A stretch of 64,000 nt of DNA from Alkalibacterium subtropicum (GCF_900112455.1 NZ_FOLT01000005.1:80978-144977), one strand, 5' to 3'. Positions 1 to 10,892 are shown, counted from the first letter of the stretch. Notes: generated by a model not told the origin, from the letters alone. Numbers and translations are program-made.

Positions 1-2285
1 TGCTTCTTGTCGCCTTTGCCTTTTTTGCGTGCTTTACGCGCTTTTCTTTCTTTTTTTTCATGCTCACGCTTGGCTTTCGCTTCTTCGTCTTCAACTAGTT
101 CAAAGTCGATTTCATAGGTTTCCTTGTCTGCTTTTGTGACAACGACTTCCACCGACTGGCCGATCCGGAAGACATTCCCTGTACGCTGACCGATGAGCAG
201 CAGTTCACGTTCGTTGAATTCGTAGTAGTCATCGTTCATGTTTGAAATGTGGACAAGTCCTTCGACGGAGTTAGGAAGCTGGACGAACAGGCCGAAGTTG
301 GTAACGGATGTGACCACGCCTTCGAATTTCTCACCGATTTTCGTGGACATGTATTCCGCTTTCTTCATTTCGTCTGTTTCCCGTTCCGCATCCACTGCGC
401 GGCGTTCGGTCATGGAACTGCGCTCGGCGATTTCCGGCAGTTTGGCATTCCATCGACTTTTCGCCTTCTGACCTTTGCCCACTTCATCATAATAGTGGAT
501 CAGGCGATGCAGGATCAAGTCCGGATAACGTCTGATCGGTGAAGTAAAGTGAGAGTAATACTCAGCAGCCAGACCATAGTGACCTATCGGTACGACATCG
601 TATTTCGCCTGCTGCATGGATCGGAGCAAGAGCATACTGATGACGCCTTCTTCCGGTGTGCCATCTACTTTATCCAGAATGTTCTGAAGTTTTTTAGGGC
701 TGATAGAATCTTTCAGACCTTTGACATTGATGCCAAAACCGCTGACGAATTCAATGAATCGCTGCATTTTGCCTTCATCCGGCTTATCATGCACACGGTA
801 TAAGATCGGCAGGTCCTGTTTGGCATAATGTTCAGAAACCGTTTCGTTCGCTGACAGCATAAAGGACTCGATCAGACGCTCGCCTACTCCGCGTTCACGC
901 AAGAGTATATCCACAGGAAAACCAGTCGGGTCGACCTGGATCTTCGCTTCGCGTGTGTCAAAGTCGATGGATCCGCGTCTCACCCGTTTTTCCTCAAGGA
1001 TATTGTGCAGTGTTTCCATTTCTTTGAGCATTGGAACGATTTCATTGTACTCTTCTTTGCGTTCCTGATCATCTTCTTCAAGTATGTCGTTCACAGCCTG
1101 ATAGGTCATGCGGTAATGGTTATTGATCACACTTGGAGAGATCGTATAGTCCAGGACTTCACCAGACTGATCGATTTCCATCTCACAGCTCAGTGTCAGA
1201 CGGTCGACATCCGGATGCAGCGAGCAGATGCCATTGGACAGGCGCTGCGGCAGCATCGGAACCACGCGGTCCGTCAAATACACACTTGTGCCGCGTTCAA
1301 AGGCCTCCTCGTCCATCGCGCTGTCTTCAGTGACATAATGGCTGACATCGGCGATATGGACGCCTAAATAGTAGTTGCCGTTTTCCAGTCGTTTCACCTG
1401 GATCGCATCATCCAAGTCTTTGGCGTCTGCACCGTCGATCGTGATGATGACTTCGTCGCGCAGATCTTTACGACCTTTAAGGTCATCTTCGGAAATGGTA
1501 TCCGGTACCTCTTCCGCTTCATCTGTGACAGCTTTAGGAAATTCGCTTGGGATACCGTACTTATGAACGACCGTCAAAATCTCGATGCCGGGTTCGTCTT
1601 TATGACCAAGCGTTTTCGTCACGATCCCCCTCAGATGATTGGTTTCGCCGTCATGGGCAAAGTCGGTGACTTCGACTTGAACAATGCTGCCGTCGACCGG
1701 ACGGATACCCTTTGTCTCGATTTCAATGATGAGATCCAGCATTTTCTGATTTTTAGGTTTAACATAACCATAGAGTTCTTTTTCTTTTACTTCTTCATCA
1801 TTATAGGGATGAAATTCACCAAAGACATGCTCGGTCCCGCGCTCAACGATATCAATAACTTCTCCGGCCGGTCCTTTGTCTTTATGCGGCAAGGCTTCCT
1901 GCGTGACTTTAACTTTGACGATATCCCCGTTTAAGGCAGATTTCGTCGCATTCGGCGGGATAAAGATATCCTGTTCATACTCTTCAATGGTAACAAACCC
2001 GAATCCCCGGTCAGTCCCGCTGAAGCGCCCAGTCATGGCCGTTGAACCTTCTTTTAATTTAAATTTCCCGTTCTGTAAAAGAACGACCTTGTCTTCTCTT
2101 TCCAGTTCAGCAATTGCTTTCACCAGTTTCTTGAAGTCCTTAGCACCGGAACGGTTCAGCCCTTCGCTGATTTCGTTCACCTCCAGCGCCTCTTCGTTCT
2201 GTTCTTTCATATATGCGATGATATTCTTTTTCAATTCTTTACGTTTCTTTTCTTCTTTTAAATCCTTGTCTTTCTCTTTACTCAT
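1..2285 (-). CDS. rnr: Ribonuclease R (3' end beyond the window)
   Basis: 3'-5' exoribonuclease that degrades structured RNA and takes part in rRNA, tRNA and trans-translation quality control. Reading leftward from the ATG at 2285, 761 codons are open and the frame leaves the window in the final basic tail. Visible in order: a basic N-terminal winged-helix region, cold-shock/OB segments (about residues 80-210), the RNB catalytic core with DGADAKDLDDAI near residue 280 followed by GVHIADVSHYV (metal-binding aspartates), and a C-terminal S1 region ending in a Lys/Arg-rich tail. The start overlaps the stop of the upstream esterase gene as ATGA, so the two are translationally coupled. An est-rnr order (often followed by smpB) is common in Firmicutes; smpB would lie outside the window. 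Only a few C-terminal residues should be missing. Confidence 0.95.
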   Translation of the reverse strand, partial: MSKEKDKDLKEEKKRKELKKNIIAYMKEQNEEALEVNEISEGLNRSGAKDFKKLVKAIAELEREDKVVLLQNGKFKLKEGSTAMTGRFSGTDRGFGFVTIEEYEQDIFIPPNATKSALNGDIVKVKVTQEALPHKDKGPAGEVIDIVERGTEHVFGEFHPYNDEEVKEKELYGYVKPKNQKMLDLIIEIETKGIRPVDGSIVQVEVTDFAHDGETNHLRGIVTKTLGHKDEPGIEILTVVHKYGIPSEFPKAVTDEAEEVPDTISEDDLKGRKDLRDEVIITIDGADAKDLDDAIQVKRLENGNYYLGVHIADVSHYVTEDSAMDEEAFERGTSVYLTDRVVPMLPQRLSNGICSLHPDVDRLTLSCEMEIDQSGEVLDYTISPSVINNHYRMTYQAVNDILEEDDQERKEEYNEIVPMLKEMETLHNILEEKRVRRGSIDFDTREAKIQVDPTGFPVDILLRERGVGERLIESFMLSANETVSEHYAKQDLPILYRVHDKPDEGKMQRFIEFVSGFGINVKGLKDSISPKKLQNILDKVDGTPEEGVISMLLLRSMQQAKYDVVPIGHYGLAAEYYSHFTSPIRRYPDLILHRLIHYYDEVGKGQKAKSRWNAKLPEIAERSSMTERRAVDAERETDEMKKAEYMSTKIGEKFEGVVTSVTNFGLFVQLPNSVEGLVHISNMNDDYYEFNERELLLIGQRTGNVFRIGQSVEVVVTKADKETYEIDFELVEDEEAKAKREHEKKERKARKARKKGKGDKK

Positions 2286-3034
2286 TTGTCTCCTCCATTC
2301 CAGTCAAGTGTTGATAAGAACGTCAGGACATGAGTCTGCAGTTCTTTCCCTACTTTTCCGGTTGTAATAACGTGTTCGCCATCCTCATACAGATTGATGG
2401 ATACTTCAGCCTGACTCAATGATTCTCTAAATATACGGGCAGTATCCGGTTCGATCAGTTCGTCGTTTTCACCTTGTCCGATAAAAACTTTCTTCTCAAG
2501 GGTCGGATACTTTTCTTCCATAGCTGAAACATGTTCTTTTAAGTCTTCAAACATTTCTTTCAATTCGATTTCTGCCTTGGTCATCAGCCCGGCAAGCTCT
2601 TCACGGTCATAGCCTTCTTCCCGTTTAACGTTTTTGTACCATGGAAGAAAGCTGTCGGTAACATGGTTATCGTATTGCGTGACGACCGGTGCCGAGAATG
2701 TTCCTCCGCCGATAACGGCTTTTTCATTCAGTAATAAATGCGTGGCCACCACACCGCCCAGTGACAAGCCAAAGACCGCGATTTCATCATACCCTTTGTT
2801 TCTTAAAAAGGCGACGGCGTCTTCTCCGTCTTTCATCCAGTCTTCGATCGAATAATCGAAGAGATCATCCAGATCGCCTGTCCCGTGCCCGGATAAAACC
2901 GGCGCATACACTGTATAGTCGGCGCGTTCTAAAGCTCTGCCCAAGCTGAGTACATCTTTGGGTGTACTTGTAAAGGCATGAAACAATAGCACGGCTCGTT
3001 TGCCATTTTCATAAAATAATGATTGATTATTCAT
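2282..3034 (-). CDS. est: Carboxylesterase / alpha-beta hydrolase
   Basis: Alpha/beta hydrolase of the Est30-like monoacylglycerol lipase/carboxylesterase type, 250 residues. The nucleophile elbow GLSLGG puts the catalytic serine at residue 91; the oxyanion segment LLFHAFTST lies near residue 17, an acidic residue sits in GENDELI, and the histidine is in EDGEHVI near the C terminus. A longer frame opens at 3064, but GAAGGAGGAT lies directly before the ATG at 3034, so I use that start. It is co-transcribed with rnr (4-bp overlap). The cellular substrate is unknown; in related genomes the enzyme is linked only by position to secG and rnr. A 15-bp palindrome lies about 40 bases upstream. Confidence 0.88.
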   Translation of the reverse strand: MNNQSLFYENGKRAVLLFHAFTSTPKDVLSLGRALERADYTVYAPVLSGHGTGDLDDLFDYSIEDWMKDGEDAVAFLRNKGYDEIAVFGLSLGGVVATHLLLNEKAVIGGGTFSAPVVTQYDNHVTDSFLPWYKNVKREEGYDREELAGLMTKAEIELKEMFEDLKEHVSAMEEKYPTLEKKVFIGQGENDELIEPDTARIFRESLSQAEVSINLYEDGEHVITTGKVGKELQTHVLTFLSTLDWNGGDK

Positions 3035-3072
3035 AAAAAAATCCTCCTTCAGACTCTCTTCCATTTTACCTT

Positions 3073-3087
3073 AAATTGTGACAATTT
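3073..3087. promoter_or_regulatory. Perfect 15-bp palindrome upstream of est
   Basis: AAATTGTGACAATTT reads the same on both strands apart from its central base. It lies 39 bases upstream of the est start codon, where an operator could sit. TTGTGACAA is reminiscent of redox or CRP/FNR-type half sites, but it matches no operator I can name. Function is inferred from position only. Confidence 0.3.
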
Positions 3088-3280
3088 TATACCGAAACAC
3101 AAGTTAGGGTATATATCCCTTTACCAAACTCATTCAGGCAGAACGCTGTTATTGTCTGTTGGTTTCATTGGTTCGATCTTCGACCAGCTCATGAATTATT
3201 TAAATATGATCCAACCGATGCTGGACCCATGTCAGCAGATCCACAGCGATTTACATTTCAGCTTGCCTGTGTAGCTTCTA

Positions 3281-3830
3281 CATCGACGTACTCAGCTTCA
3301 TCCTCTTTTGAGTGATGTCATTGTCGTCCGCATTCGACGTACTCACAGGCATTTTCCTCTGAGTAATGCTAATGGCGCTCTCATTCGACGTGCTCAGCTT
3401 CATTTTACTTTGAGTAATGCCATTGACGTCCGCATTTGACGTACTCACAGGCATTTTCCTTTGGGTAATGCTAATGGCGCTCTCATTCGACGTGCTCACA
3501 GACTTTTTCCTTTGAGCGATGCCATTGATGCCTGCATTCGACGTACTCACAGGCATTTTCCTTTGAGTAATGCTAATGGCGCTCTCATTCGACGTGCTCA
3601 GCTTCATTTTCCTTTGGGTAATGCCATTGATACCCGCATTCGACGTACTCACAGGCATTTTCCTTTGGGTAATGCCATTGGCGTCCGCATTTGACGTACT
3701 CAGACATACTTTTGCCCGAGCAGTACGAATAGCATCCTCATTAGATATACTCGCTGACATTCGCATTCGAGTAGTACTAATGTTGAGCCGATTTGATTTA
3801 ATCTTTTTTAAACATAGATGATTACGCTGT
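3281..3830. repeat. 51-bp imperfect tandem repeat array (array 1)
   Basis: About ten to eleven units of exactly 51 bp. The CGAC core of each unit (or its variant) falls at 3284, 3335, 3386, 3437, 3488, 3539, 3590, 3641, 3692, 3743 and 3794. Two unit types alternate: one with TACTCACAGGCATTTTCCT and one with TGCTCAGCTTCATTTT, giving a 102-bp dimer. Most units contain a TACTCA...TGAGTA inverted repeat, so each can form a small hairpin. Because 51 is a multiple of three, frames stay open on both strands; the minus frame (3278-3841) would encode a 17-residue repeat (STSNADANGITQRKMPV type). I see no convincing ribosome binding site and treat it as non-coding, though coding is not excluded. It lies between the secG terminator and the est promoter region. 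Units decay at the right-hand end. Confidence 0.85.
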
Positions 3831-3856
3831 ACCTCGTTCAACCTTCTATGCCTTGC

Positions 3857-3927
3857 ATAAAAAAGTACTCTTGTTTTCTTTACTTCAGAAGCTTTCGCTC
3901 GTGTAAGTTAAAGATAACAAGAGTACT
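3857..3927 (-). terminator. Rho-independent terminator after secG
   Basis: On the minus strand AGTACTCTTGTT pairs with AACAAGAGTACT around a long loop, followed by a T-run. It lies just downstream of the secG stop at 3945 and separates secG from the repeat array. Confidence 0.8.
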
Positions 3928-3944
3928 AGATAATCATTCGTTGA

Positions 3945-4175
3945 CTAAAATAATTGGCTTAAAGTAAATGCTAAACCGAAAAAGAGTATGAGACTCACTA
4001 CGGTCGTTTTGATCAGAACGGCTTCAAATCCGCGTGCTTTCTGTTTTCCGAACAGCTGACTGGCACCGCCCATGAAAGCATTGGATGCACTTTGTGTTTT
4101 TGTTGGCTGCATCGCGATAACAATAATAATGAATACTGATAGAATAAGCATGATTGTAAGTAATATATCGTACAT
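3945..4175 (-). CDS. secG: Protein translocase subunit SecG
   Basis: Small membrane subunit of the SecYEG protein export channel, 76 residues from MYDILLTIM. The layout is typical: a first hydrophobic helix (residues 2-21), a short polar loop with SASNAFMGGASQLFGKQKARG, then a second helix ending at LSQLF. A longer frame starts at 4247, but AAGGAGG stands directly before the ATG at 4175 and the resulting length fits the family (about 75 residues). The secG-est-rnr neighbourhood is common in Bacilli, here interrupted by the 51-bp repeat array. A strong terminator follows. Confidence 0.93.
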   Translation of the reverse strand: MYDILLTIMLILSVFIIIVIAMQPTKTQSASNAFMGGASQLFGKQKARGFEAVLIKTTVVSLILFFGLAFTLSQLF

Positions 4176-4246
4176 TAAAACGTAACCTCCTTCTGACAAT
4201 TCTCCTACGTTATAATATAGCACACGTAGCGTGAGTTTTCCACCCA

Positions 4247-4756
4247 TTATTCATTTATTTCAAAGGGGATGAAAATATTAAATGGTTTCCTTTCCTGCTT
4301 GTCTTCCTCTTCTTCAAGAAAAGCCATGTGCGTGGACAAGCGATAGGTGCCTTCATCAATATCACTGGACTCCGTCGATAGCCAGAAGATAAACTCAGCC
4401 GTTTCCCCTGGAGAAATCTGGACAGTCCGATCGATTTGATCGATCGCATTATTATCGAGTGTTTTCCATTCCTTATCTACCCACTTTTGAACAAAATAAA
4501 ACTCACTCACTTCAATCGTCTGTTCCGAGTGATTATCCACAATATAAAACATCTCATCTATTTCTTCACTTGAATACGATTCTCGTTCAAAATAACTCGC
4601 TATCTGATTATTCAGGTCGTCACCTTGGCCCATGTGAATATCCTCTGGCAGGGTGACTGCCGTATTGATTCGTGCTGTTTGACATCCCGATAAAAACAAA
4701 CCGATCAGACTCAGGATGAAGAGAAACAAGGTGCTCTGAAAAGAATTTCTGTTCAT
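4247..4756 (-). CDS. Lipoprotein with Ig-like (Big_14-type) domain
   Basis: Unnamed 169-residue lipoprotein. It begins with a basic, hydrophobic signal (MNRNSFQSTLFLFILSLIG) and a lipobox LSGC, so it should be lipidated and anchored on the outer face of the membrane. The rest looks like one beta-sandwich: residues after FYIVDNHSEQTIEVSEFYFVQ, then a KWVDKEWKTLD strand and GETAEFIFWL. This pattern resembles the bacterial Ig-like group 14 family, which is often found in Bacillus lipoproteins. Ribosome site GAAGGAGGGGG precedes the ATG. The next gene upstream (4778-5251) has the same domain pattern but no lipobox, suggesting an old tandem duplication. Function unknown. Confidence 0.7.
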   Translation of the reverse strand: MNRNSFQSTLFLFILSLIGLFLSGCQTARINTAVTLPEDIHMGQGDDLNNQIASYFERESYSSEEIDEMFYIVDNHSEQTIEVSEFYFVQKWVDKEWKTLDNNAIDQIDRTVQISPGETAEFIFWLSTESSDIDEGTYRLSTHMAFLEEEEDKQERKPFNIFIPFEINE

Positions 4757-4777
4757 ACGGTTCCCCCTCCTTCAGGT

Positions 4778-5251
4778 TTACTTGTTCAACCAGAAAACAG
4801 CGCCTATTTGGTATTCTTCTTCCTCATTATCTGCTGCATCCAAGAGCGCATAGTCCAGCTTCAGCCTGTACCTTCCACTGTCTAAAGGCTGGTCAAAATG
4901 ATCAGTGAAAAGAGAATATGTAAGCTTTTCTTCTCTTTGTAACGCGTATGGATAATCTTTAACGTAATAATCGATGGTATCTATCTCCGTCCACCCCTCA
5001 TCGTAATACTCGACGGTCAAACTGAAATCAGTATTCAGCTCATTAACCGTTCCATTCTTTAGCTGCAGTTTGGGAACGCCCAGATCAAGATCTGTCTTGT
5101 TGAAACGGTTAGTATCCTGAAAGGAAAAAATGATGGTCTCTTCGACTATGTCTTTGTCAGTAATCCTATTATGAGGCACAGGTTCATCGGACATTCCATT
5201 GAAGCCTACAATCAGCATGATGCTCGCGAAGAAAAGAATCGATTTGATCAT
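4778..5251 (-). CDS. Secreted Ig-like protein, paralogue of the neighbour
   Basis: 157 residues, not recognised by name. A hydrophobic N terminus (MIKSILFFASIMLIVGFNG) looks like a signal peptide or anchor but has no lipobox cysteine. The body carries LQLKNGTVNELNTDFSLTVEYYDEGWTEID and a C-terminal LDSGRYRLKLDYALLD strand set, similar in pattern to the Ig-like domain of the lipoprotein directly downstream (21-base gap), so the two probably form an operon. AAGAGGTGATGAT serves as ribosome site. A possible cre lies about 70 bases upstream. No function can be assigned from sequence. Confidence 0.62.
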   Translation of the reverse strand: MIKSILFFASIMLIVGFNGMSDEPVPHNRITDKDIVEETIIFSFQDTNRFNKTDLDLGVPKLQLKNGTVNELNTDFSLTVEYYDEGWTEIDTIDYYVKDYPYALQREEKLTYSLFTDHFDQPLDSGRYRLKLDYALLDAADNEEEEYQIGAVFWLNK

Positions 5252-5320
5252 ATCATCACCTCTTATTCAACTCTTGATAGTATGTATTTGTAATTCTTGT
5301 ACACTAAAATCTTATCACAG

Positions 5321-5335
5321 TTGTAAGCGCATTTA
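5321..5335 (-). promoter_or_regulatory. Possible cre (CcpA) site
   Basis: TTGTAAGCGCATTTA matches the Firmicute cre consensus WTGNAANCGNWNNCW at all fixed positions except the C near the end. It lies in the promoter region of the two small secreted-protein genes. One mismatch and no clear promoter beside it keep confidence low. Confidence 0.35.
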
Positions 5336-5385
5336 TACACTTTATTAAGAATAAATTTTTGGAGTGGATTTTTAATTGGTTATTT

Positions 5386-5431
5386 GACAAAAAAACAGAC
5401 CGCACTACTTTATGTAGCACGGCCTGTTCTG
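5386..5431 (-). terminator. Terminator after eno
   Basis: Read on the minus strand, ACAGGCCGTGCTAC and GTAGTGCGGTCTGT form a long stem followed by a run of seven T. It lies 16 bases beyond the eno stop codon and ends the glycolytic cluster. Confidence 0.88.
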
Positions 5432-5446
5432 TTTGATCGATCGAGA

Positions 5447-6796
<1,350 letters not shown>

Positions 6797-6813
6797 TCAG
6801 GTGGTGTAGTTTT

Positions 6814-6842
6814 ATTTTACTTGTTCTTTTTTCAAAAAACAA
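6814..6842 (-). promoter_or_regulatory. Probable eno promoter
   Basis: On the minus strand TTGTTT and TAAAAT are separated by 17 bases. It lies 66 bases upstream of the eno start codon. A hairpin with paired TACCCG/CGGGTA arms (about 6770-6800) lies in the resulting leader. This would let eno be expressed apart from the upstream glycolytic genes. Confidence 0.5.
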
Positions 6843-6857
6843 TTTAAAATCATTCAA

Positions 6858-8390
6858 TTAGTCTTTCTGGATCAAGCTTTCGCCTGTCATTTCTTCTGGT
6901 TTTTCAATGCCCAGAAGATCGAGCATTGTTGGCGCTACGTCAGCGAGTTTTCCATCGCCGCGCAGAGTGACACCTTTTTTCGTCACGATGACAGGAACAG
7001 GCACCGTTGTATGGGCTGTGTGTGGCTCCCCTTCAGGTGTCAGTTCAGTATCCGCATTGCCGTGATCGGCAAAGATGATCGCTGTTCCGCCTTTTTCATG
7101 GATCAGATCCACAAAGCGGCCCAAGTTTTCATCAACGGCTTCGATCGCTTTGATCGTTGGTTCAAGCATGCCTGAGTGTCCAACCATATCCGGGTTAGCG
7201 TAGTTCAGGATAATCGCATCATGTTTGTCATTCTTGACGTCTTCCAGCAAGGCATCTGTGACTTCATACGCACTCATTTCCGGCTTCAAGTCATAGGTCT
7301 CTACTTGAGGTGACGGAATAAGGATACGGTTTTCGCCAGGGAACTCATCGTTCGTTCCCCCGTTCATGAAGAAGGTCACGTGCGGGTATTTTTCAGTTTC
7401 AGCAATACGCAGCTGTGTCTTATCGTTGTCCGCTAAAACTTGACCCAAAACGTTTTTCAGGAAGACCGGCGGGAACATGACTTCTGCATCCATGTCCGCT
7501 GTATATTGAGTGAACGTGACGAACTTGACGTTTTCAGGTCTGTCGCCTCTGTCGAATTCATCAAAGTCGTCTTCAGTCAGTGCGCGAGACAACTCGATCG
7601 CACGGTCTGGGCGGAAGTTGAAGAAGATGACCGCATCATTGTCTTTGACCGTTGCAACGGGTTTCCCGTCTTTTTCGATCACGACAGGTTCAACGAACTC
7701 ATCCATTTTTTCATTGTCATAGCTGTCTTTCATAGCCTGAACAGGATCCGTTGCTTTGTTTCCTTCACCGTGGAAGATCGCATCGTAAGCTTTTTTGATG
7801 CGTGGCCAGCGGTTGTCACGGTCCATTGCATAGAAACGACCGGAGATCGTTGCGATTTCGCCAACGCCAAGATCTTTAACGATGTCCTGCAGTTCTTCGA
7901 TGAAGCGGACACCTGAATCAGGCGCCACGTCACGGCCGTCAGTAAAGGCATGGATATAAACGTTGTCTACCCCTTTATCTTTGGCAGCTTCAACGAGAGC
8001 AGTCAGATGACGCTGGTGACTGTGCACGCCGCCGTCTGATACAAGACCAAACAGATGCAGCGCAGAATCATTATCGTTCACATGATCGATCGCGTTGTTC
8101 AATGCTTCGTTGGATTCGAATTCATTGTCTTCGATCGCTTTGTCGATGCGCGTGATGCTCTGATAAACCACGCGGCCGGCACCAATGTTGGTATGACCGA
8201 CTTCTGAGTTGCCCATCTGACCTTCAGGCAAACCGACAGCTAAGCCGGAAGCCAGCATGGTGTTGTGCGGGTACTCATTCCAGTATCGATCGAAATTCGG
8301 CTTGTTTGCTTGAGCTACGGCATTACCGTATTCTTCTTCACGCCATCCGAATCCGTCCAGAATGATGATTGCTACGGGTGCTTTACTCAT
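6858..8390 (-). CDS. gpmI: 2,3-bisphosphoglycerate-independent phosphoglycerate mutase
   Basis: Converts 3-phosphoglycerate to 2-phosphoglycerate through a phosphoserine intermediate, with Mn2+. 510 residues, the usual length. Metal and catalytic marks are visible: ILDGFGW (Asp12), [16 protein letters not shown] (Ser62 nucleophile), [22 protein letters not shown] and FADHGNAD. The start codon follows the tpiA stop with no spacer, so translation is probably coupled. Mn2+ dependence makes this enzyme pH-sensitive in Bacilli. It is the only phosphoglycerate mutase visible in the window and completes lower glycolysis with eno. Confidence 0.97.
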   Translation of the reverse strand: MSKAPVAIIILDGFGWREEEYGNAVAQANKPNFDRYWNEYPHNTMLASGLAVGLPEGQMGNSEVGHTNIGAGRVVYQSITRIDKAIEDNEFESNEALNNAIDHVNDNDSALHLFGLVSDGGVHSHQRHLTALVEAAKDKGVDNVYIHAFTDGRDVAPDSGVRFIEELQDIVKDLGVGEIATISGRFYAMDRDNRWPRIKKAYDAIFHGEGNKATDPVQAMKDSYDNEKMDEFVEPVVIEKDGKPVATVKDNDAVIFFNFRPDRAIELSRALTEDDFDEFDRGDRPENVKFVTFTQYTADMDAEVMFPPVFLKNVLGQVLADNDKTQLRIAETEKYPHVTFFMNGGTNDEFPGENRILIPSPQVETYDLKPEMSAYEVTDALLEDVKNDKHDAIILNYANPDMVGHSGMLEPTIKAIEAVDENLGRFVDLIHEKGGTAIIFADHGNADTELTPEGEPHTAHTTVPVPVIVTKKGVTLRGDGKLADVAPTMLDLLGIEKPEEMTGESLIQKD

Positions 8391-9176
<786 letters not shown>

Positions 9177-9215
9177 TTATTATGTTCATGATCAATCGAT
9201 TGAAGATCCAAATGT

Positions 9216-9569
9216 CCAGGATCCCCAATGCAATTGACCTGGCTTGCTTTTCTAAATGAAACCACAGTCGCTTTGCTCCTCTGGTACTGTGATTCTACGC
9301 ATTAAAATGCTGGTATCACAGCAATTTTTCATGAGAATCAAACCAGCTTGTATTGCTTTTTTTATTTGTCCAGCAATCCAAGCCTGATTCCGGATGAAAA
9401 TAGATAAATATAGCCATTGCGCAGTATGCAAGCTGACGCATACACTCAACTAGATTGCTAAAGCAATCAGTTTCCTAGCAATTCAGGCTAAATTTCCTAA
9501 TTTTCACAGGAATCAAACCGGGCTTGTATTGCTTTTCTTATTTATCAGAGATCGCTGCGATTCCTGGAA
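9216..9569. repeat. Hairpin series in the pgk-tpiA spacer
   Basis: The 391 bases between tpiA (9146) and pgk (9538) hold no credible gene but at least seven inverted repeats: CCAGG/CCTGG (9216-9242), CACAGT/ACTGTG (9263-9291), GCATT/AATGC (9299-9310), a long one at 9334-9391, GTATGC/GCATAC (9424-9443), GATTGCT/AGCAATC (9453-9468), and CAGGAATC/GATTCCTG (9507-9569), which includes the pgk stop. The elements at 9334-9391 and 9507-9569 are diverged copies sharing GCTTGTATTGCTTTT. In the transcript they would form a chain of stem-loops able to affect decay, processing or readthrough between pgk and tpiA. Confidence 0.7.
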
Positions 9570-10725
9570 GTTCTTTACCTTCAAGGTATTCAAGTGATGC
9601 GCCGCCACCTGTTGAGATGTGGCTGAAGTCATCTTCGAAACCTAACTGCTGTGCTGCTGTGGCTGAGTCGCCGCCGCCAATGATCGTTGTTGCATCATCT
9701 AAGTTAGCTAGAGCTTCACAGACCTTGATCGTTCCTTGAGCGAAGTTGTCCATTTCGAAAACGCCCATAGGACCGTTCCAGACCACAGTTTTTGCGCCCT
9801 TCAATTCGTTCTCAAAAAGCTCCACAGTTTTCGGTCCGATATCCAGACCCATTTTACCTTCAGGAATGTTTTCGCCAACGACTTCAGTCGGAACATCATT
9901 AGAAAATTCAGAAGCAACAACTGAATCAACAGGTAAAACAAGCTTGTCGCCGGCCTTGTCCATCAATTCTTTAGCCAAGTCAACTTTATCTTCTTCAAGT
10001 AAAGAATTACCGATGTCTTTACCTAATGCCTTGTAGAAGGTATAGGTCATTCCGCCACCAACTAAAACTTTGTCAGCTTTAGCGATCAGGTTTTCGATAA
10101 CGCCGATTTTATCTGAAACTTTCGCTCCACCTAAGATAGCAACGAAAGGACGTTTCGGTTCGTCAACGGCGCCACCGATGAAGTTGATTTCTTTTTCAAC
10201 TAAGAATCCAGCAGCAGATTCAACGTTTGAAGCGATCCCTACATTTGAAGCATGTGAACGGTGCGCTGTACCGAAGGCATCATTGACGAACACATCGCCT
10301 AAGCTTGCCCAGTATTTACCTAATTCAGGGTCGTTTTTGCTTTCTTTTTTACCATCGACATCTTCGAAACGTGTGTTTTCAAACATCATGATTTCGCCGT
10401 CGTTCAAATTGTTCACAGCACTTTCAAGCTCTTCGCCGCGTGTTTCCGCAACGAAGGTCACATCTTTGCCTAATAACTCGCTTAAACGTTCAGAAACAGG
10501 TTTCATTGACAAGCCTGCTTTATCATCTTCCGTTTTCACGCGTCCCAGGTGAGAAAACACGATCGCTTTTCCGCCTTGGTCCAGAATATATTCCAAAGTT
10601 GGTAAAGCAGCCTGGATGCGGTTGTCGTTCGTGATCTTACCGTCTTTCATCGGTACGTTGAAGTCAGCACGGACTAATACTTTTTTGCCTTTAAGATCGA
10701 GGTCTTTTACAGTTTTCTTTGCCAT
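9538..10725 (-). CDS. pgk: Phosphoglycerate kinase
   Basis: Transfers phosphate from 1,3-bisphosphoglycerate to ADP, the first ATP-forming step of glycolysis. About 395 residues from [25 protein letters not shown]. Visible marks: the substrate-binding [12 protein letters not shown], the hinge and [15 protein letters not shown], and the nucleotide-binding NGPMGVFE and GGGDSATA. The frame opens at 10737, but there AAAGGA would touch the ATG; the ATG at 10725 has proper spacing and family alignment. It is preceded by a terminator-like hairpin and its own promoter, and followed by the hairpin-rich spacer. Confidence 0.97.
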   Translation of the reverse strand: MAKKTVKDLDLKGKKVLVRADFNVPMKDGKITNDNRIQAALPTLEYILDQGGKAIVFSHLGRVKTEDDKAGLSMKPVSERLSELLGKDVTFVAETRGEELESAVNNLNDGEIMMFENTRFEDVDGKKESKNDPELGKYWASLGDVFVNDAFGTAHRSHASNVGIASNVESAAGFLVEKEINFIGGAVDEPKRPFVAILGGAKVSDKIGVIENLIAKADKVLVGGGMTYTFYKALGKDIGNSLLEEDKVDLAKELMDKAGDKLVLPVDSVVASEFSNDVPTEVVGENIPEGKMGLDIGPKTVELFENELKGAKTVVWNGPMGVFEMDNFAQGTIKVCEALANLDDATTIIGGGDSATAAQQLGFEDDFSHISTGGGASLEYLEGKELPGIAAISDK

Positions 10726-10759
10726 AAGTCGAATCATTCCTTTCGAATTTGAAAGTTTC

Positions 10760-10788
10760 TTTATAATATAAATTTTAGATTTTCACAA
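10760..10788 (-). promoter_or_regulatory. Probable internal promoter for pgk-tpiA-gpmI
   Basis: On the minus strand TTGTGA and TATAAA are separated by exactly 17 bases, with the first box directly after the T-run of the gapA-pgk terminator. It lies 35 bases upstream of the pgk start and would allow transcription of pgk and later genes independently of CggR. Confidence 0.5.
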
Positions 10789-10892
10789 AAAAAGGGGGAA
10801 GCGCGATCCCCTCTATTTGATTGAACATGTTCGATTGACTGCTTTCGCATTAATCTGTCTGTTCTCTTAAATAGTAGAGTAGTTGCTCCCCC
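10787..10892 (-). terminator. Terminator/attenuator between gapA and pgk
   Basis: On the minus strand AGGGGA pairs with TCCCCC (10794-10813) and is followed by seven T: a compact intrinsic terminator. About 75 bases earlier in the same transcript lies GGGGGAGC (10885-10892), which could instead pair with GCTTCCCCC, giving two exclusive folds. A palindrome GAACATGTTC lies between. Partial termination here would give more gapA than pgk mRNA. Confidence 0.6.

Noticed and set aside
3278..3841. A 187-residue minus-strand ORF across array 1, with 17-residue repeats
   Set aside because: The frame is open because the unit is 51 bp; opposite-strand frames are open too. The start is a TTG with AGAAGG touching it, and units are hairpins. 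Not excluded, but not called as a gene.
9252..9449. 65-codon minus-strand ORF between pgk and tpiA
   Set aside because: It runs through the stem-loop series, has no ribosome site and looks like chance.
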